The notes under the pieces are model-generated. The model saw nothing but the letters and a program-made list of their open reading frames with translations, was not told the origin of the DNA and ran no database searches. 64,000 nt of DNA from Paraburkholderia caballeronis (GTDB taxonomy: Bacteria > Pseudomonadota > Gammaproteobacteria > Burkholderiales > Burkholderiaceae). Shown piece after piece: positions 37,739 to 47,602 of the stretch. The position numbers were made by a program, and so were the translations under genes. The stretch spans positions 3,410,001 to 3,474,000 of the forward strand of contig NZ_FNSR01000001.1 of the NCBI RefSeq assembly GCF_900104845.1, written 5' to 3'. Positions within the stretch are counted from its first letter, which is position 1. Each line of letters begins with the position of its first letter.

Positions 37739-37745
37739 GACACGC

Positions 37746-37774
37746 ATTATACGGAGCGAGCTTGTGCGACGCAA
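37746..37774 (-). promoter_or_regulatory. Sigma-70 promoter of the candidate small RNA
   Basis: Minus-strand TTGCGT (37774-37769), exactly 17 bases of spacer and TATAAT (37751-37746). The surrounding bases 37741-37870 are AT-rich for this genome, typical of a strong promoter with an UP-like upstream region. It predicts a start near 37738-37740. Confidence 0.8.
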
Positions 37775-38063
37775 GAAAATTTGCATTGCGAAATCTCAAT
37801 TCACGATGCGAAATATTCAAGCCCGCGAACCGCACACCATTAAATATTAAAAATCAACTGGTTATCTGATCTCACCCGACAATTTGGCGCCAATCTTCTA
37901 CGCAAAAACCCTGCGTTGCCTGGGGAAATCGCGCAGGCCCGACCCATGGCGCGCCGCAACACGCAACCCTTCCCACCGCGCCCCCTTTCGGCCATGTCAC
38001 CCCGGCATGCCAGTAACGAGCGGGCTACAATGCCGGCTGAATGTAAAGACGCGGGACAAGAGC

Positions 38064-38486
38064 ATGGAATGCAAAGTTAGCTGGATAGGACAGGACGGCA
38101 TGGCGTTCGCGGCCGAGACGGGCAGCGGGCATCTGGTGTCGATGGACGGCGCGCCCGAGGGCGGCGGCCGCAATCTCGCGCCGCGTCCGATGGAAATGGT
38201 GCTGCTCGGCACCGGCGGCTGCACCGCGTACGACGTCGTGATGATCCTGAAGAAGAGCCGTCAGGAAATCACCGACTGCTCGGTCACGCTGAAGGCCGAG
38301 CGCGCAAGCGAAGACCCGAAAGTGTTCACGAAGATCCACTTCCATTTCACCGTCACCGGCAGGAACCTGAACCCGGCGACCGTCGAACGCGCGATCAACC
38401 TGTCGCACGACAAGTACTGCTCCGCGTCGATCATGCTCGCGAAGACCGCCGAGCTGACTCATTCGTTCGACATCGTCGCGGTCTGA
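38064..38486 (+). CDS. OsmC-family protein (YhfA-like)
   Basis: 140-residue OsmC/Ohr-fold protein. The two family cysteines are in LGTGGCTAYDVVMIL and HDKYCSASIML. The short, single-domain form is nearest to E. coli YhfA rather than OsmC or Ohr, which are true peroxidases; peroxidase activity is plausible but unproven. ATG 38064 is chosen because homologues begin with MECKVSWIGQDG-like sequence. TACAAT at 38026-38031 is the likely -10 box. A terminator shared with rnpB follows. Confidence 0.9.
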   Translation: MECKVSWIGQDGMAFAAETGSGHLVSMDGAPEGGGRNLAPRPMEMVLLGTGGCTAYDVVMILKKSRQEITDCSVTLKAERASEDPKVFTKIHFHFTVTGRNLNPATVERAINLSHDKYCSASIMLAKTAELTHSFDIVAV

Positions 38487-38527
38487 GAACACGCGATACC
38501 GCGCATCGAGCCGTATCGCGCGACAAA

Positions 38528-38567
38528 GAAAAAAGCCGGCGCAGTGAAATCACTGCGCCGGCTTTTT
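38528..38567. terminator. Bidirectional intrinsic terminator between the OsmC-like gene and rnpB
   Basis: A 12-bp perfect stem GCCGGCGCAGTG / CACTGCGCCGGC with an AAAT loop, flanked by A-tract and T-tract. It ends the OsmC-like gene from the left and rnpB from the right. Confidence 0.93.
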
Positions 38568-38579
38568 GTCGTAAAAGCG

Positions 38580-38990
<411 letters not shown>

Positions 38991-39185
38991 CGAACGGCGA
39001 TGTTAGCACGCGGCGGCGGTGCGCGCCGATGGACGGAGGGCCGCTGGCGACGAATGGCGGATGATCGATCGTAACGGGAATGCCATCGCAGGCAAGCGGC
39101 GAGTCGGCGTTATGTAGACGTTGAGTCGGAAGAATCGGTGCGCAGCCCAGGGCCGGCCGCACCCGGCCCCATTTCGATGCCAGCC

Positions 39186-40382
39186 TCAGCGTGCTCGCCG
39201 GCCGCGCCGGAACACCGTCGCATCGTCGTAGAACGAAGCCGCTTCGTTTTCCGTCCACCAGCCCGGAATCCCCAGCACCGGCAACGGCGCGAAGCGGCGC
39301 GGCGTAAGGTCGTCGTCGCCGGCCAGTCGATCCGCGACCGCGCGATCGAGCCACGCGTCGCGCGCGTCGGCGCTCCATCCGAAGTAGTCCGCCGGCACGT
39401 CGACGATCCACGCGTGCGCGGTGCACGCGCGATACGGCGCGATCAATTTCTCCAGCAACGCATGACCGAACGGACGCACTTCGCAGCGTTCGCCCCATGC
39501 GGCTCGCCCGGCGACGAACAGCGTGTGCCACTCGAAACCGCGCAGCGCCGCCGACAGTCGCGGATCCGCGCACGCGAACAGCACCGCGTTTTCGTCGAAG
39601 AGCGTCAGCGCATCGCGCAGACCGCCGCGCGTGGGGCCGACGCCGAGCGCGTCGATCGCCGCCGACTGCCGCGCGTTCAGCGCCGCCTTGATCCGCGGGA
39701 ACGCGAACCACATCAGCGCATTGAAGAAGTCGTGCAGGTTGTGGCGGGTCGGCACGCAGCCGGTCGCCGCGATGTGCGCCTCATAGGCGGCGCCGGGCGG
39801 CAGGTCGTCCTGCGCGATGAACGACAGCGGCTCGCCGCGCCCGGTATGTCGGGCCGACGCGCGCGCGTCGGCGTTCAATTCGTCGAGATAACGCGCGTAA
39901 CCCGCAAGCGCCGCCTGTTGCCAGCGGCGGCCGCGTCGCGCGAACGGTGAAAACCACGGTTGAGTCCAGTCGATCGCCGCGAAAGCGGACGGCGCAACGG
40001 CTTCGTTGCGCGCATCGGCGGACGGATGGGGCGGCACGGGCGCGTCATCGTGCACAGGCAGTCTCGTACCGCCCAGCACCGGGGGGACCGGATCGCCAGC
40101 CGTATCGCCCAGCACTGGCGACATCGTGCAAGCCGTCGCATCAGTACGCATTGGTGACCTTGGCCGGTCCACGACATCGCCGCGTACCATCGGAATTGCA
40201 CGATCCACCGTATCATCCCGCACCGGCGACATCGCACTATCCGCAGCATCGCTACGCGCCGACGACATCGGCCGGGCCACCGCATCGTCCTGCATCGGCG
40301 ACACCCCGCCGCTCACCGCATCGTCAGCCCCCGGCGGCGTCGCACCACCCGCCCCGTCACCGGGCGCCCCGCCGCCGCCCAT
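39186..40382 (-). CDS. DUF3025-domain protein with repetitive N-terminal extension
   Basis: 398-residue protein. Residues from ~135 onward match the DUF3025 family (function unknown; FDWTQPWFSPFARRG-like start, HNLHDFFNALMWFAFPRIKAALN, and VLGIPGWWTENE near the end). The first ~130 residues are an extra Asp/Val/Pro-rich segment made mainly of seven 12-residue imperfect repeats (RDDTVDRAIPMV, RGDVVDRPRSPM and so on). It looks disordered. It starts 6 bases after pyrC, so it is coupled to it; ATG 40382 is preferred to a TTG two codons earlier. A start after the repeats cannot be ruled out. Confidence 0.8.
   Translation of the reverse strand: MGGGGAPGDGAGGATPPGADDAVSGGVSPMQDDAVARPMSSARSDAADSAMSPVRDDTVDRAIPMVRGDVVDRPRSPMRTDATACTMSPVLGDTAGDPVPPVLGGTRLPVHDDAPVPPHPSADARNEAVAPSAFAAIDWTQPWFSPFARRGRRWQQAALAGYARYLDELNADARASARHTGRGEPLSFIAQDDLPPGAAYEAHIAATGCVPTRHNLHDFFNALMWFAFPRIKAALNARQSAAIDALGVGPTRGGLRDALTLFDENAVLFACADPRLSAALRGFEWHTLFVAGRAAWGERCEVRPFGHALLEKLIAPYRACTAHAWIVDVPADYFGWSADARDAWLDRAVADRLAGDDDLTPRRFAPLPVLGIPGWWTENEAASFYDDATVFRRGRRAR
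40077..40328. repeat. Coding minisatellite, seven degenerate 36-bp units
   Basis: Seven contiguous 36-base units within the 5' part of the DUF3025 gene, each encoding a 12-residue variant of the pattern x-D-D-x-V/A-x-x-x-x-x-P-V. The copies are diverged, with the triplet frame kept throughout, unlike the perfect octanucleotide array elsewhere in the window. Confidence 0.85.
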
Positions 40383-40388
40383 CGCCAA

Positions 40389-41444
40389 TCAAACCAGCCG
40401 CCAGCCGATCGACTCGCCGCCGCGCAGCGGCACGACCGGCGTTTCCCCCGCATCCACCTCGGCCGGCAGCGTCCACTGCTCGCGCCGCAGCGTGACCTGC
40501 TCGCCACTGCGCGGCAGCCCGTAAAAATCCGCGCCGAAGAAACTCGCGAACCCTTCGAGCCGGTCGAGCGCGCCCGCGTTGTCGAACGCCTCCGCGTACA
40601 GTTCGAGCGCATGCAGCGCCGTATAACAGCCCGCGCAGCCGCACGCATGCTCCTTCAGCCCCTTCGGATGCGGCGCGCTGTCGGTGCCGAGGAAAAAGCG
40701 CGGGTCGCCGGACGTCGCCGCGTCGACGAGCGCAACGCGATGCGTCTCGCGCTTCAGCACCGGCAGACAGTAGTAGTGCGGACGAATGCCGCCCTGGAAG
40801 ATCGCATTGCGGTTGTACAGCAGATGATGCGCGGTGATCGTCGCGCCGAGCAGCCCCGGCGCCGCGCCGTCCGCGCGGATGTAGTCGACCGCGTCCTTCG
40901 TCGTGATGTGCTCGAACACGACCTTGAGCTGAGGGAAATCGCGGCGCAGCGGCGTCATCACACGGTCGATGAACACCTTCTCGCGGTCGAACAGGTCGAT
41001 GTCCGCGTTCGTCACTTCGCCATGCACGAGCAGCGGCATCCCGACTTCCTGCATCGCTTCCAGCGTCTGCGCGCACTTGCGCAGGTCGGTGACGCCAGCG
41101 TCCGAATTCGTCGTCGCGCCCGCCGGATACAGCTTCACGCCGTGCACGAAGCCGCTCGCCTTCGCGCGGCGGATCTCGTCGGCCGGCGTGTTGTCGGTCA
41201 GATAGAGCGTCATCAGTGGCTCGAAACGCATGCCCGCCGGCAGCGCCGCTAGAATCCGCTCGCGGTACGCGCCGGCCTGCCCAGTGGTCGTGACCGGCGG
41301 CTTCAGGTTCGGCATGATGATCGCGCGGCCGAACTGGCGCGCGGTGTGCGGCAGCACGGCCGCCAGCATCGCGCCGTCGCGCACGTGCAGGTGCCAGTCG
41401 TCGGGGCGGGTCAGCGTCAGGGTCGTCGGTGAGGAAGCGTTCAT
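40389..41444 (-). CDS. pyrC: Dihydroorotase
   Basis: 351-residue class II dihydroorotase for the third step of pyrimidine synthesis. Metal-site motifs are present: [12 protein letters not shown] near the start, the carbamylated Lys in [13 protein letters not shown], His in LLVHGEV, His in FEHITT, and GTDSAPH. Length matches E. coli PyrC. The ATG at 41444 is chosen because the family N-terminus starts there; the longer open frame upstream has no similarity. The DUF3025 gene follows after 6 bases. Confidence 0.96.
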   Translation of the reverse strand: MNASSPTTLTLTRPDDWHLHVRDGAMLAAVLPHTARQFGRAIIMPNLKPPVTTTGQAGAYRERILAALPAGMRFEPLMTLYLTDNTPADEIRRAKASGFVHGVKLYPAGATTNSDAGVTDLRKCAQTLEAMQEVGMPLLVHGEVTNADIDLFDREKVFIDRVMTPLRRDFPQLKVVFEHITTKDAVDYIRADGAAPGLLGATITAHHLLYNRNAIFQGGIRPHYYCLPVLKRETHRVALVDAATSGDPRFFLGTDSAPHPKGLKEHACGCAGCYTALHALELYAEAFDNAGALDRLEGFASFFGADFYGLPRSGEQVTLRREQWTLPAEVDAGETPVVPLRGGESIGWRLV

Positions 41445-41791
41445 GGCGAAAGGCGCGGTTCTGCGCGGATAACGGTGATGGGAAGCGGTCGGCGGCCACC
41501 GGCGTCGGCGTGCGCCGCGGCGAACGTGGAAGCGAACCTCGCCGCAGGCCGGGAACGCGGCGCACATCGTCGCAAAGTCGCCGCGTTTCGCACGCCCCCG
41601 CAGCCCGCCGCACATCACGGCGTGGCGCCCGCGCGACACGCGAGGGCGAAAATGCGCGCCGATGGACGCTACACGACGCCGGATGGAAAGCATCCGACAA
41701 ATTTCATATTGGCCGCGCGAGGCGCGGTGCTATGCTTGGCAATCGCCATTGTACCGGCTCACCGGTAAGCCTCGCCCCCTCAAGCACCACC
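41445..41791. other. Divergent intergenic region between pyrC and the YafJ-like gene
   Basis: 347 bases without a supported gene. The right third is less GC-rich and contains TATGCT at about 41732-41737, a weak -10 candidate for the rightward gene. No repeats or terminators are seen. Confidence 0.35.
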
Positions 41792-42706
41792 ATGTGCCAG
41801 CTTCTCGGAATGAACTGCGCCGCGCCGACGGACGTCACGTTCTCCTTCACCGGCTTCGCGGCGCGCGGCGGCGTCACCGACCATCACGCTGACGGCTGGG
41901 GCATCGCGTTCTTCGAGGACAAGGCCTGCCGCCTGTTCATCGACCATCAGGCGTCGGCGCGCTCGCCGCTCGCGGAAATGGTCAAGCGTTATCCGATCAA
42001 GTCGCGCAACACGATCGCGCACATCCGCAAGGCGACGCAAGGGCATATCCTGCTCGAAAACTGCCACCCGTTCCTGCGCGAGCTGTGGGGCCGCCACTGG
42101 ATCTTCGCCCACAACGGCGACCTGCAGGACTTCCATCCGGTGATGTCCGGCGTCTATCAGCCGGTCGGCACGACCGACAGCGAACTCGCGTTCTGCATGC
42201 TGCTGCAAGGGTTGCGCAAGGCGTTCCCCGGCTCGCAGCCGCCGCTCGACGAACTGTTCTCCGCGCTGGAAGCGCTCACGCGCGAGATCACGCAGTTCGG
42301 CGTGTTCAACTTCCTGATGTCGAACGGCCAGGCGCTGTTCGCGCATTGCTCGACGCACCTGTATTACCTCGTGCGCCGCTGGCCGTTCTCGACCGCGCAT
42401 CTGGTGGACGCCGACCTGTCGATCGACTTCGCGAAATACACGACGCCGGAAGACCGCGTCGCGGTGATCGCGACGCAGCCGCTGACCGACAACGAGGTCT
42501 GGACGCGCTTCGCGCCCGGCGACCTGCTGATGTTCCAGCACGGCGAGGTGATCGCGCAGACGAACGTGCCGGTGCCGCAGAAGGTACTCGACAAGCTGCG
42601 CAATCCGTCGACGGACGCGTCCGCTTCGGCGCCGCAGCCGGTGCCGGCCGGCGTGCCCGGCTTCGAGGATGCCGAAGGCGCCGAGCTTCAGACCTGGGGC
42701 GAGTAA
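41792..42706 (+). CDS. Class II glutamine amidotransferase (YafJ-like)
   Basis: 304-residue stand-alone Ntn-type amidotransferase domain. Start removal would expose Cys2 (MCQLLGMN) as the nucleophile. Other active-site elements are HADGWGIAFF, AHIRKAT, and the NGD motif in FAHNGDLQDF, with GTTDSELAFCMLLQ. No synthase domain follows, so the acceptor of the ammonia, or a non-canonical hydrolase role, is unknown, as for E. coli YafJ. The ATG at 41792 must be the start because the catalytic Cys has to be residue 2. A bidirectional terminator follows. Confidence 0.92.
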   Translation: MCQLLGMNCAAPTDVTFSFTGFAARGGVTDHHADGWGIAFFEDKACRLFIDHQASARSPLAEMVKRYPIKSRNTIAHIRKATQGHILLENCHPFLRELWGRHWIFAHNGDLQDFHPVMSGVYQPVGTTDSELAFCMLLQGLRKAFPGSQPPLDELFSALEALTREITQFGVFNFLMSNGQALFAHCSTHLYYLVRRWPFSTAHLVDADLSIDFAKYTTPEDRVAVIATQPLTDNEVWTRFAPGDLLMFQHGEVIAQTNVPVPQKVLDKLRNPSTDASASAPQPVPAGVPGFEDAEGAELQTWGE

Positions 42707-42760
42707 CGCCGCTTCGTTCCCCCTTCGCGCGCGTCGCGGCAACAACGCGGTGGCGCAACG

Positions 42761-42799
42761 AAAAAAGCCGCGCGGGCAGCGATGTCCGCGCGGCTTTTT
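42761..42799. terminator. Bidirectional intrinsic terminator
   Basis: AGCCGCGCGG and CCGCGCGGCT pair, flanked by six A and five T. It sits between the converging YafJ-like gene and gltL. Confidence 0.9.
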
Positions 42800-42853
42800 C
42801 TTCGGCGCTGAAGTCACGGCGTCGCAGCCGCGCTGCCGGGAATCCGCGAGCTG

Positions 42854-43579
42854 TCAGTGCAGGATCTTCGCCAGAAAGTCTTTCGCGCGATCCGACTTCG
42901 GGTTCGCAAAAAACGCTTCCTTCTGGTCGTCCTCGACGATCAACCCCTTGTCCATGAAGATCACGCGATGGGCGACCTTCTTCGCGAAGCCCATTTCGTG
43001 CGTCACGCACATCATCGTCATCCCTTCCTGCGCGAGTTCGACCATCACGTCGAGCACCTCGTTGATCATCTCCGGATCAAGCGCCGACGTCGGTTCGTCG
43101 AACAGCATCGCGATCGGGTCCATCGACAGCGCGCGCGCAATCGCGACGCGCTGCTGCTGGCCGCCGGACAGTTGCCCCGGAAACTTGTCCGCATGCGCGC
43201 GCAAGCCGACGCGGTCGAGCAGCTTCAGCCCCTTCGCGGCCGCCTCGTCCTTCGAGCGGCCGAGCACCTTCACCTGCGCGAGCGTCAGATTCTCGGTGAT
43301 CGACAGGTGCGGGAACAGCTCGAAGTGCTGGAACACCATCCCGACCTTCGAGCGCAGTTTCGACAGGTTGGTCTTTTTATCGCCGACGGACTGGCCGTTC
43401 ACGAGAATCTCGCCCTGCTGGAACGGCTCCAGTCCGTTGACGGTCTTGATCAGCGTGGACTTGCCCGAGCCGGACGGCCCGCACACGACGACCACCTCAC
43501 CCTTCTTCACTTCCGTCGTGCAGTCGGTCAGCACCTGAAAGTGACCGTACCACTTGGAAACGTTCTTAATCGAAATCAT
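42854..43579 (-). CDS. gltL: Glutamate/aspartate ABC transporter ATP-binding protein GltL
   Basis: 241-residue polar-amino-acid ABC ATPase. Walker A is GPSGSGKST, the signature [15 protein letters not shown], Walker [14 protein letters not shown] and the H-loop CVTHEMGF. It is the last gene of gltIJKL. Its start shares four bases with the gltK stop, giving coupled translation. Confidence 0.96.
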   Translation of the reverse strand: MISIKNVSKWYGHFQVLTDCTTEVKKGEVVVVCGPSGSGKSTLIKTVNGLEPFQQGEILVNGQSVGDKKTNLSKLRSKVGMVFQHFELFPHLSITENLTLAQVKVLGRSKDEAAAKGLKLLDRVGLRAHADKFPGQLSGGQQQRVAIARALSMDPIAMLFDEPTSALDPEMINEVLDVMVELAQEGMTMMCVTHEMGFAKKVAHRVIFMDKGLIVEDDQKEAFFANPKSDRAKDFLAKILH

Positions 43580-44256
43580 CTAGCGACCTTTTTCTGAAGA
43601 CCTTTCACGAGGCTCGACGCGGCCACGCAAATCACGAAATAGCACGCACCGGCGAACAGTACCATTTCGACCGTCGTGCCGTCGCGGTCGCCGATATTCG
43701 TCGCGGTGCGGAAGAAGTCCGCGAGGCTGATCACGTACACGAGCGACGTGTCCTGGAACAGCACGATCGCCTGCGTGAGCAGCAGCGGCACCATCGCGCG
43801 GAACGCCTGCGGCAGCACGATGTAGCGCATCGCCTGGCCATAGCGCATGCCGAGCGCGAACGACGCGTTCACCTGGCCGCGCGGCACCGCCTGGATGCCC
43901 GCGCGGATGATCTCCGAGTAATACGCGGCCTCGAACAGCGAGAACGCGACCATCGCGGACGCAAGCCGGATGTCGATGTCCGGCGACAGGCTCAGCACGC
44001 TTTGCAGCACCTGCGGCACGATCAGGAAGAACCACAGCAGGACCATCACCAGCGGGATCGAGCGGAACACCGTCACGTACGCCTTCGAGAACCATTCGAG
44101 CGGCTTGACGCCCGACAGCCGCATCAGCGCGAGCAGCGTGCCCCACAGGATGCCGACCACGATCGCGATGACGGTGATCTTGAACGTGACGATCGCGCCG
44201 GTCCACAGCGTCGGCAGCGCGCCCGGAATGCCGCTCCAGTCGAAATGATGCATCAC
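43576..44256 (-). CDS. gltK: Glutamate/aspartate ABC transporter permease GltK
   Basis: 226-residue inner-membrane permease of the HisMQ family, five predicted helices, with the EAA coupling loop [38 protein letters not shown]. Forms a heterodimer with GltJ. ATGA overlaps join it to both gltJ and gltL. Confidence 0.95.
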   Translation of the reverse strand: MMHHFDWSGIPGALPTLWTGAIVTFKITVIAIVVGILWGTLLALMRLSGVKPLEWFSKAYVTVFRSIPLVMVLLWFFLIVPQVLQSVLSLSPDIDIRLASAMVAFSLFEAAYYSEIIRAGIQAVPRGQVNASFALGMRYGQAMRYIVLPQAFRAMVPLLLTQAIVLFQDTSLVYVISLADFFRTATNIGDRDGTTVEMVLFAGACYFVICVAASSLVKGLQKKVAR

Positions 44257-44993
44257 TTGCCTCCGATATAGCCGGGCAGCCGGGTCTTCGCTTCGACCCA
44301 GCGCATCAGGCTCATCACGACCAGGTTGATCAGCATGTACGCGACGGTCACCGCGATGAACGACTCATACGTCTGCGCGGTGTAGTCGACCAGTTGCCGC
44401 GCCTGCGCGGACAGGTCGAGCAGGCCGATCGTCGATGCGACCGCCGAGTTCTTGAAGATGTTCAGGAACTCGGACGTGAGCGGCGGCACGATGATCCGGT
44501 ACGCGACCGGCAGCAGCACGTAGCGGTACGTCTGCCACTGCGTCAAGCCGACCGCGAGGCCCGCCGCGCGCTGGCCGCGCGGCAGCGCGTTGATGCCGGA
44601 GCGCACCTGCTCGCACACGCGCGCGCCGGTGAATAACCCGAGGCAGACGATCGACGACGAGAAGAACTGCGCGTTCGGCGGCAACTGCTTGAACCACGTG
44701 CCGAGCGACGCCGGCAGCAGTTCGGGAATCACGAGATACCAGACGAAGAACTGCACGATCAGCGGAATGTTCCGGAAGATCGCGACATAGACGGTGCCGG
44801 CGCCCGACAGCCATTTGTTCGGCGCGGTGCGCAGCACGCCGAAGAACGAGCCGACGACGAGCGCGATCACCCACGCGGCAAGCGACACCGTGACCGTCAC
44901 CCACAGTCCGGACAGCAGCCACCCCAGGTACGTGGTCGGCTCGCCGGTCGATACCGGGGACAGCAGGATGCCCCAGTTCCAGTGATAGGACAT
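44253..44993 (-). CDS. gltJ: Glutamate/aspartate ABC transporter permease GltJ
   Basis: 246-residue permease, first of the two membrane subunits. The EAA loop is [39 protein letters not shown]. It starts [29 protein letters not shown], typical for the GltJ side. It is separated from gltI by an 80-base gap containing a strong terminator hairpin, which should lower its expression relative to the binding protein. Confidence 0.95.
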   Translation of the reverse strand: MSYHWNWGILLSPVSTGEPTTYLGWLLSGLWVTVTVSLAAWVIALVVGSFFGVLRTAPNKWLSGAGTVYVAIFRNIPLIVQFFVWYLVIPELLPASLGTWFKQLPPNAQFFSSSIVCLGLFTGARVCEQVRSGINALPRGQRAAGLAVGLTQWQTYRYVLLPVAYRIIVPPLTSEFLNIFKNSAVASTIGLLDLSAQARQLVDYTAQTYESFIAVTVAYMLINLVVMSLMRWVEAKTRLPGYIGGK

Positions 44994-45008
44994 GACAAAG
45001 ACTCCAAC

Positions 45009-45042
45009 AAAAAGAACGGAAGAAGCAGGGCTTCTTCCGTTC
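45009..45042 (-). terminator. Intra-operon intrinsic terminator between gltI and gltJ
   Basis: A perfect 13-bp stem GAACGGAAGAAGC (45014-45026) / GCTTCTTCCGTTC (45030-45042) with a 3-base AGG loop. On the minus strand it is followed by UUUUUG, so it has the form of a rho-independent terminator. Partial readthrough would give excess binding protein over permease. Confidence 0.85.
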
Positions 45043-45072
45043 CGTTCAACAGGACTGTCGCGGCAGCGCCGG

Positions 45073-45966
45073 TCAGTCGATGGCCTTGTCGTTCGGGTTC
45101 TTGAACAGCGTCCGCATGTCGTCGCTCATCGGGAAGTTCAGGTTCAGCCCCTTCGGAGGAATCGGCGACTCGAACCACTTCTTGTAGATCTGCTCGCCTT
45201 CGCTCGACGTCTGCACCTTCGCGATCGCGTCGTCCGCGACCTTCTTGAACTCGGGGTCGTTCTTGCGCATCATGCAGCCGTACGCCTCGCGCGACTGCGG
45301 CGTGCCGACGATCACGAAGTCGCCGGGGTTGCTCGACTTCGCGCGCTCGCCCGCGAGCAGCGCGTCGTCCATCATGAACGCGACCGCGCGGCCAGTCGAC
45401 AGCGTCAGGAACGACTCGCCGTGATCCTTCGCGCTGATGATGTTCATGCCCATGTTCTTGTCCTGGTTCATCTTGCGCAGCAGGCGCTCGGACGTCGTGC
45501 CCGCCGTCGTCACGACGGTCTTGCCCTTCAGGTCGGCGAAGTCCTTGATGCCGGAATCCTTCTTCGTCATCAGGCGCGTGCCGATGATGAAGATCGTGTT
45601 CGTGAACGCGGCCTGTTGCTGGCGTTCGAGGTTGTTCGTCGTCGAGCCGCACTCGATGTCGACGGTGCCGTTCTGCACGAGCGGAATGCGGTTCTGCGAC
45701 GTGACCGGCGTCAGCTTCACCTTCAGGTTCGGCATGTTCAGCTTCTGCTTGACCGCCTCGACGATCTTCAGCGCGTAGTCCTGCGAATAACCGATCACGT
45801 TCTGCTTGTCGTCGTAGTACGAAAACGGAATCGACGACTCGCGGTGGCCGAGCGAGATGACGCCGGTATCCTTGATCTTCTTGAGCGTGCCCGAATCCTG
45901 AGCGTATGCGCCCGTGGCGACCATACCGAGTGCGGCAAGTACGACCGCGGCCTTTTTGATTTTCAT
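45073..45966 (-). CDS. gltI: Glutamate/aspartate-binding periplasmic protein GltI
   Basis: 297-residue SBP family 3 protein. The signal peptide MKIKKAAVVLAALGMVATGA ends at AYA (residue 22) before QDSGTL. The mature N-terminus has LKKIKDTGVISLGHRESSIPFSYYDD and the solute-contact region VECGSTTNN-like IECGSTTNNLERQ. It is the first gene of gltIJKL. AAGGAGA lies 7 bases before the ATG; the longer upstream frame lacks similarity. Confidence 0.95.
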   Translation of the reverse strand: MKIKKAAVVLAALGMVATGAYAQDSGTLKKIKDTGVISLGHRESSIPFSYYDDKQNVIGYSQDYALKIVEAVKQKLNMPNLKVKLTPVTSQNRIPLVQNGTVDIECGSTTNNLERQQQAAFTNTIFIIGTRLMTKKDSGIKDFADLKGKTVVTTAGTTSERLLRKMNQDKNMGMNIISAKDHGESFLTLSTGRAVAFMMDDALLAGERAKSSNPGDFVIVGTPQSREAYGCMMRKNDPEFKKVADDAIAKVQTSSEGEQIYKKWFESPIPPKGLNLNFPMSDDMRTLFKNPNDKAID

Positions 45967-46097
45967 CTGTGATCTCCTTGGCAAGAATCGCCGCCAGTTT
46001 AGCAAAGTAATTTTTCTGAAAGAATAAGGACGAGCCCCGTTGTCGCCTCGATCCGACGTTCCGGCCCATGCGCGCGCCGGCGGGTCGTCCGGATGTA

Positions 46098-46136
46098 ACA
46101 AAACGGACGGCGCCGCGCTCGGGCCGTCCGTTTTAT
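46098..46136. terminator. Intrinsic terminator downstream of gdhA
   Basis: AAAACGGACGG (46100-46110) pairs with CCGTCCGTTTT (46124-46134). It lies between gdhA and gltI and can terminate gdhA transcripts on the minus strand. Confidence 0.85.
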
Positions 46137-46222
46137 TGCGAAAAATCAAGCGCCCAGGGCGCGGCGCGACGCGCTGCGAAACACTCGGGCGCAACCCCGT
46201 TCCGTCCGGGCGCCGCGACGGA

Positions 46223-47527
46223 TCAGGGGTACAGACCGCGCAGTTCGCGCGCCATCAGGATCCGCTTGCACGCGACGATGAACGCGGCGGTCCGCATCGA
46301 CACCTGCTGCTCGCTCGCGACCTGCCACACCGCGGTGAACGCCTCGCGCATCACGCGTTCGAGCCGCTCGTTGATCTCGTGCTCGGTCCAGAAGAAGCTC
46401 GAAAAATCCTGCACCCACTCGAAGTACGAAACCGTGACGCCGCCCGCGTTCGCGACCACGTCCGGGATCACGAGCACGCCCTTGTCGTGCAGGATGTCGT
46501 CGGCCGCCGTGGTGGTCGGGCCGTTCGCGCCTTCGACGATGATCTTCGTGCGGATCTTCTCCGCGTTCTTCTCGGTGATCTGGTTTTCGAGCGCGGCCGG
46601 GATCAGGATGTCCGTCTCGATCGTCCAGAACTCTTCGTTCGCGAGCGTGTCCGCGCCGGCAAAACCCGCGACGCCGCCGGTCTTCTGCACGTGTTCGAGC
46701 AGCGCCGGCACGTCGATGCCGGTCGACTTGTACAGCGAGCCGGTATGGTCCTGCGCGGCGACGACTTTCGCGCCCGCCTCCTGGAACAGCCGCGCGGCGA
46801 TCCCGCCGACGTTGCCGAAACCCTGCACCGCGATCCGCGAGCCTTCGATCGCGAGGCCCGTGCGCCGCGCGGCCTCGCAGCCGACGACGAACACGCCCCG
46901 GCCGGTCGCCTCGCGGCGGCCGAGCGAGCCGCCGAGCGCGATCGGCTTGCCGGTCACGACGCCGGTGGCCGTCTGCCCCTGGTTCATCGAGTAGGTGTCC
47001 ATCATCCACGCCATCACCTGCTCGTTCGTGTTCACGTCCGGCGCGGGAATGTCGGTGTTCGGCCCGATGATGATGCCGATTTCGCTCGTGTAGCGGCGCG
47101 TCACGCGCTCCAGCTCGCCGCGCGACAGCGCGCGCGGATCGACGCGGATGCCGCCCTTCGCGCCGCCGTACGGCACGTTCACCGCCGCGTTCTTCACCGA
47201 CATCCACGCGGACAGCGCCATCACTTCGGACAGCGTGACGTCCTGGTGATAACGCACGCCGCCCTTGCCGGGACCGCGCGATACGTTGTGCTGCACGCGA
47301 TACCCTTCGAAGTGCGCGACCGTGCCGTTGTCGAGTTCGATCGGCACGTCGACGATCAGGATGCGCTTCGGCCGCTTCAGCGTTTCGAGCCAGCGCGACA
47401 GCGGCCCGAGATACGGCGCGACGCGATCGACCTGACGAAGATAGTTGCCCCACGGGCCGAGATCGTCGGCATGCAGGTACGACGGAATGGACAACGACGA
47501 CGATGCAGACTGCGGTTGGGATGACAT
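46223..47527 (-). CDS. gdhA: Glutamate dehydrogenase (NAD(P)-dependent, small hexameric type)
   Basis: 434-residue Glu/Leu/Phe/Val dehydrogenase. The substrate-binding lysines are in [11 protein letters not shown] and [12 protein letters not shown], the catalytic Asp in [13 protein letters not shown], and the nucleotide-binding Rossmann fold in [15 protein letters not shown]. The length and N-terminal sequence resemble Bacillus RocG/GudB rather than the E. coli NADP enzyme, so coenzyme use cannot be assigned. GGAG is before the start. An inverted repeat 76 bases upstream and a LysR-type gene next to it suggest regulation. Confidence 0.94.
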   Translation of the reverse strand: MSSQPQSASSSLSIPSYLHADDLGPWGNYLRQVDRVAPYLGPLSRWLETLKRPKRILIVDVPIELDNGTVAHFEGYRVQHNVSRGPGKGGVRYHQDVTLSEVMALSAWMSVKNAAVNVPYGGAKGGIRVDPRALSRGELERVTRRYTSEIGIIIGPNTDIPAPDVNTNEQVMAWMMDTYSMNQGQTATGVVTGKPIALGGSLGRREATGRGVFVVGCEAARRTGLAIEGSRIAVQGFGNVGGIAARLFQEAGAKVVAAQDHTGSLYKSTGIDVPALLEHVQKTGGVAGFAGADTLANEEFWTIETDILIPAALENQITEKNAEKIRTKIIVEGANGPTTTAADDILHDKGVLVIPDVVANAGGVTVSYFEWVQDFSSFFWTEHEINERLERVMREAFTAVWQVASEQQVSMRTAAFIVACKRILMARELRGLYP

Positions 47528-47602
47528 GTACGCTCCAGCGTCAAACGGGTGGTGCCATTGTCAAAAAACGCCCGCGCGAAATCCAATGCCGTTTGATCAT
47601 CT

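Noticed and set aside
37458..37740. Interpretation of the small RNA as an L13 attenuator leader
   Set aside because: rplM has its own near-consensus promoter downstream of the terminator, and the described L13 leader class belongs to other phyla.
37717..37743. A GTGTCA/TGACAC inverted repeat that could be a first stem of the small RNA
   Set aside because: With the -10 box at 37751-37746, transcription should start near 37738-37740, so its left arm would lie mostly outside the RNA.
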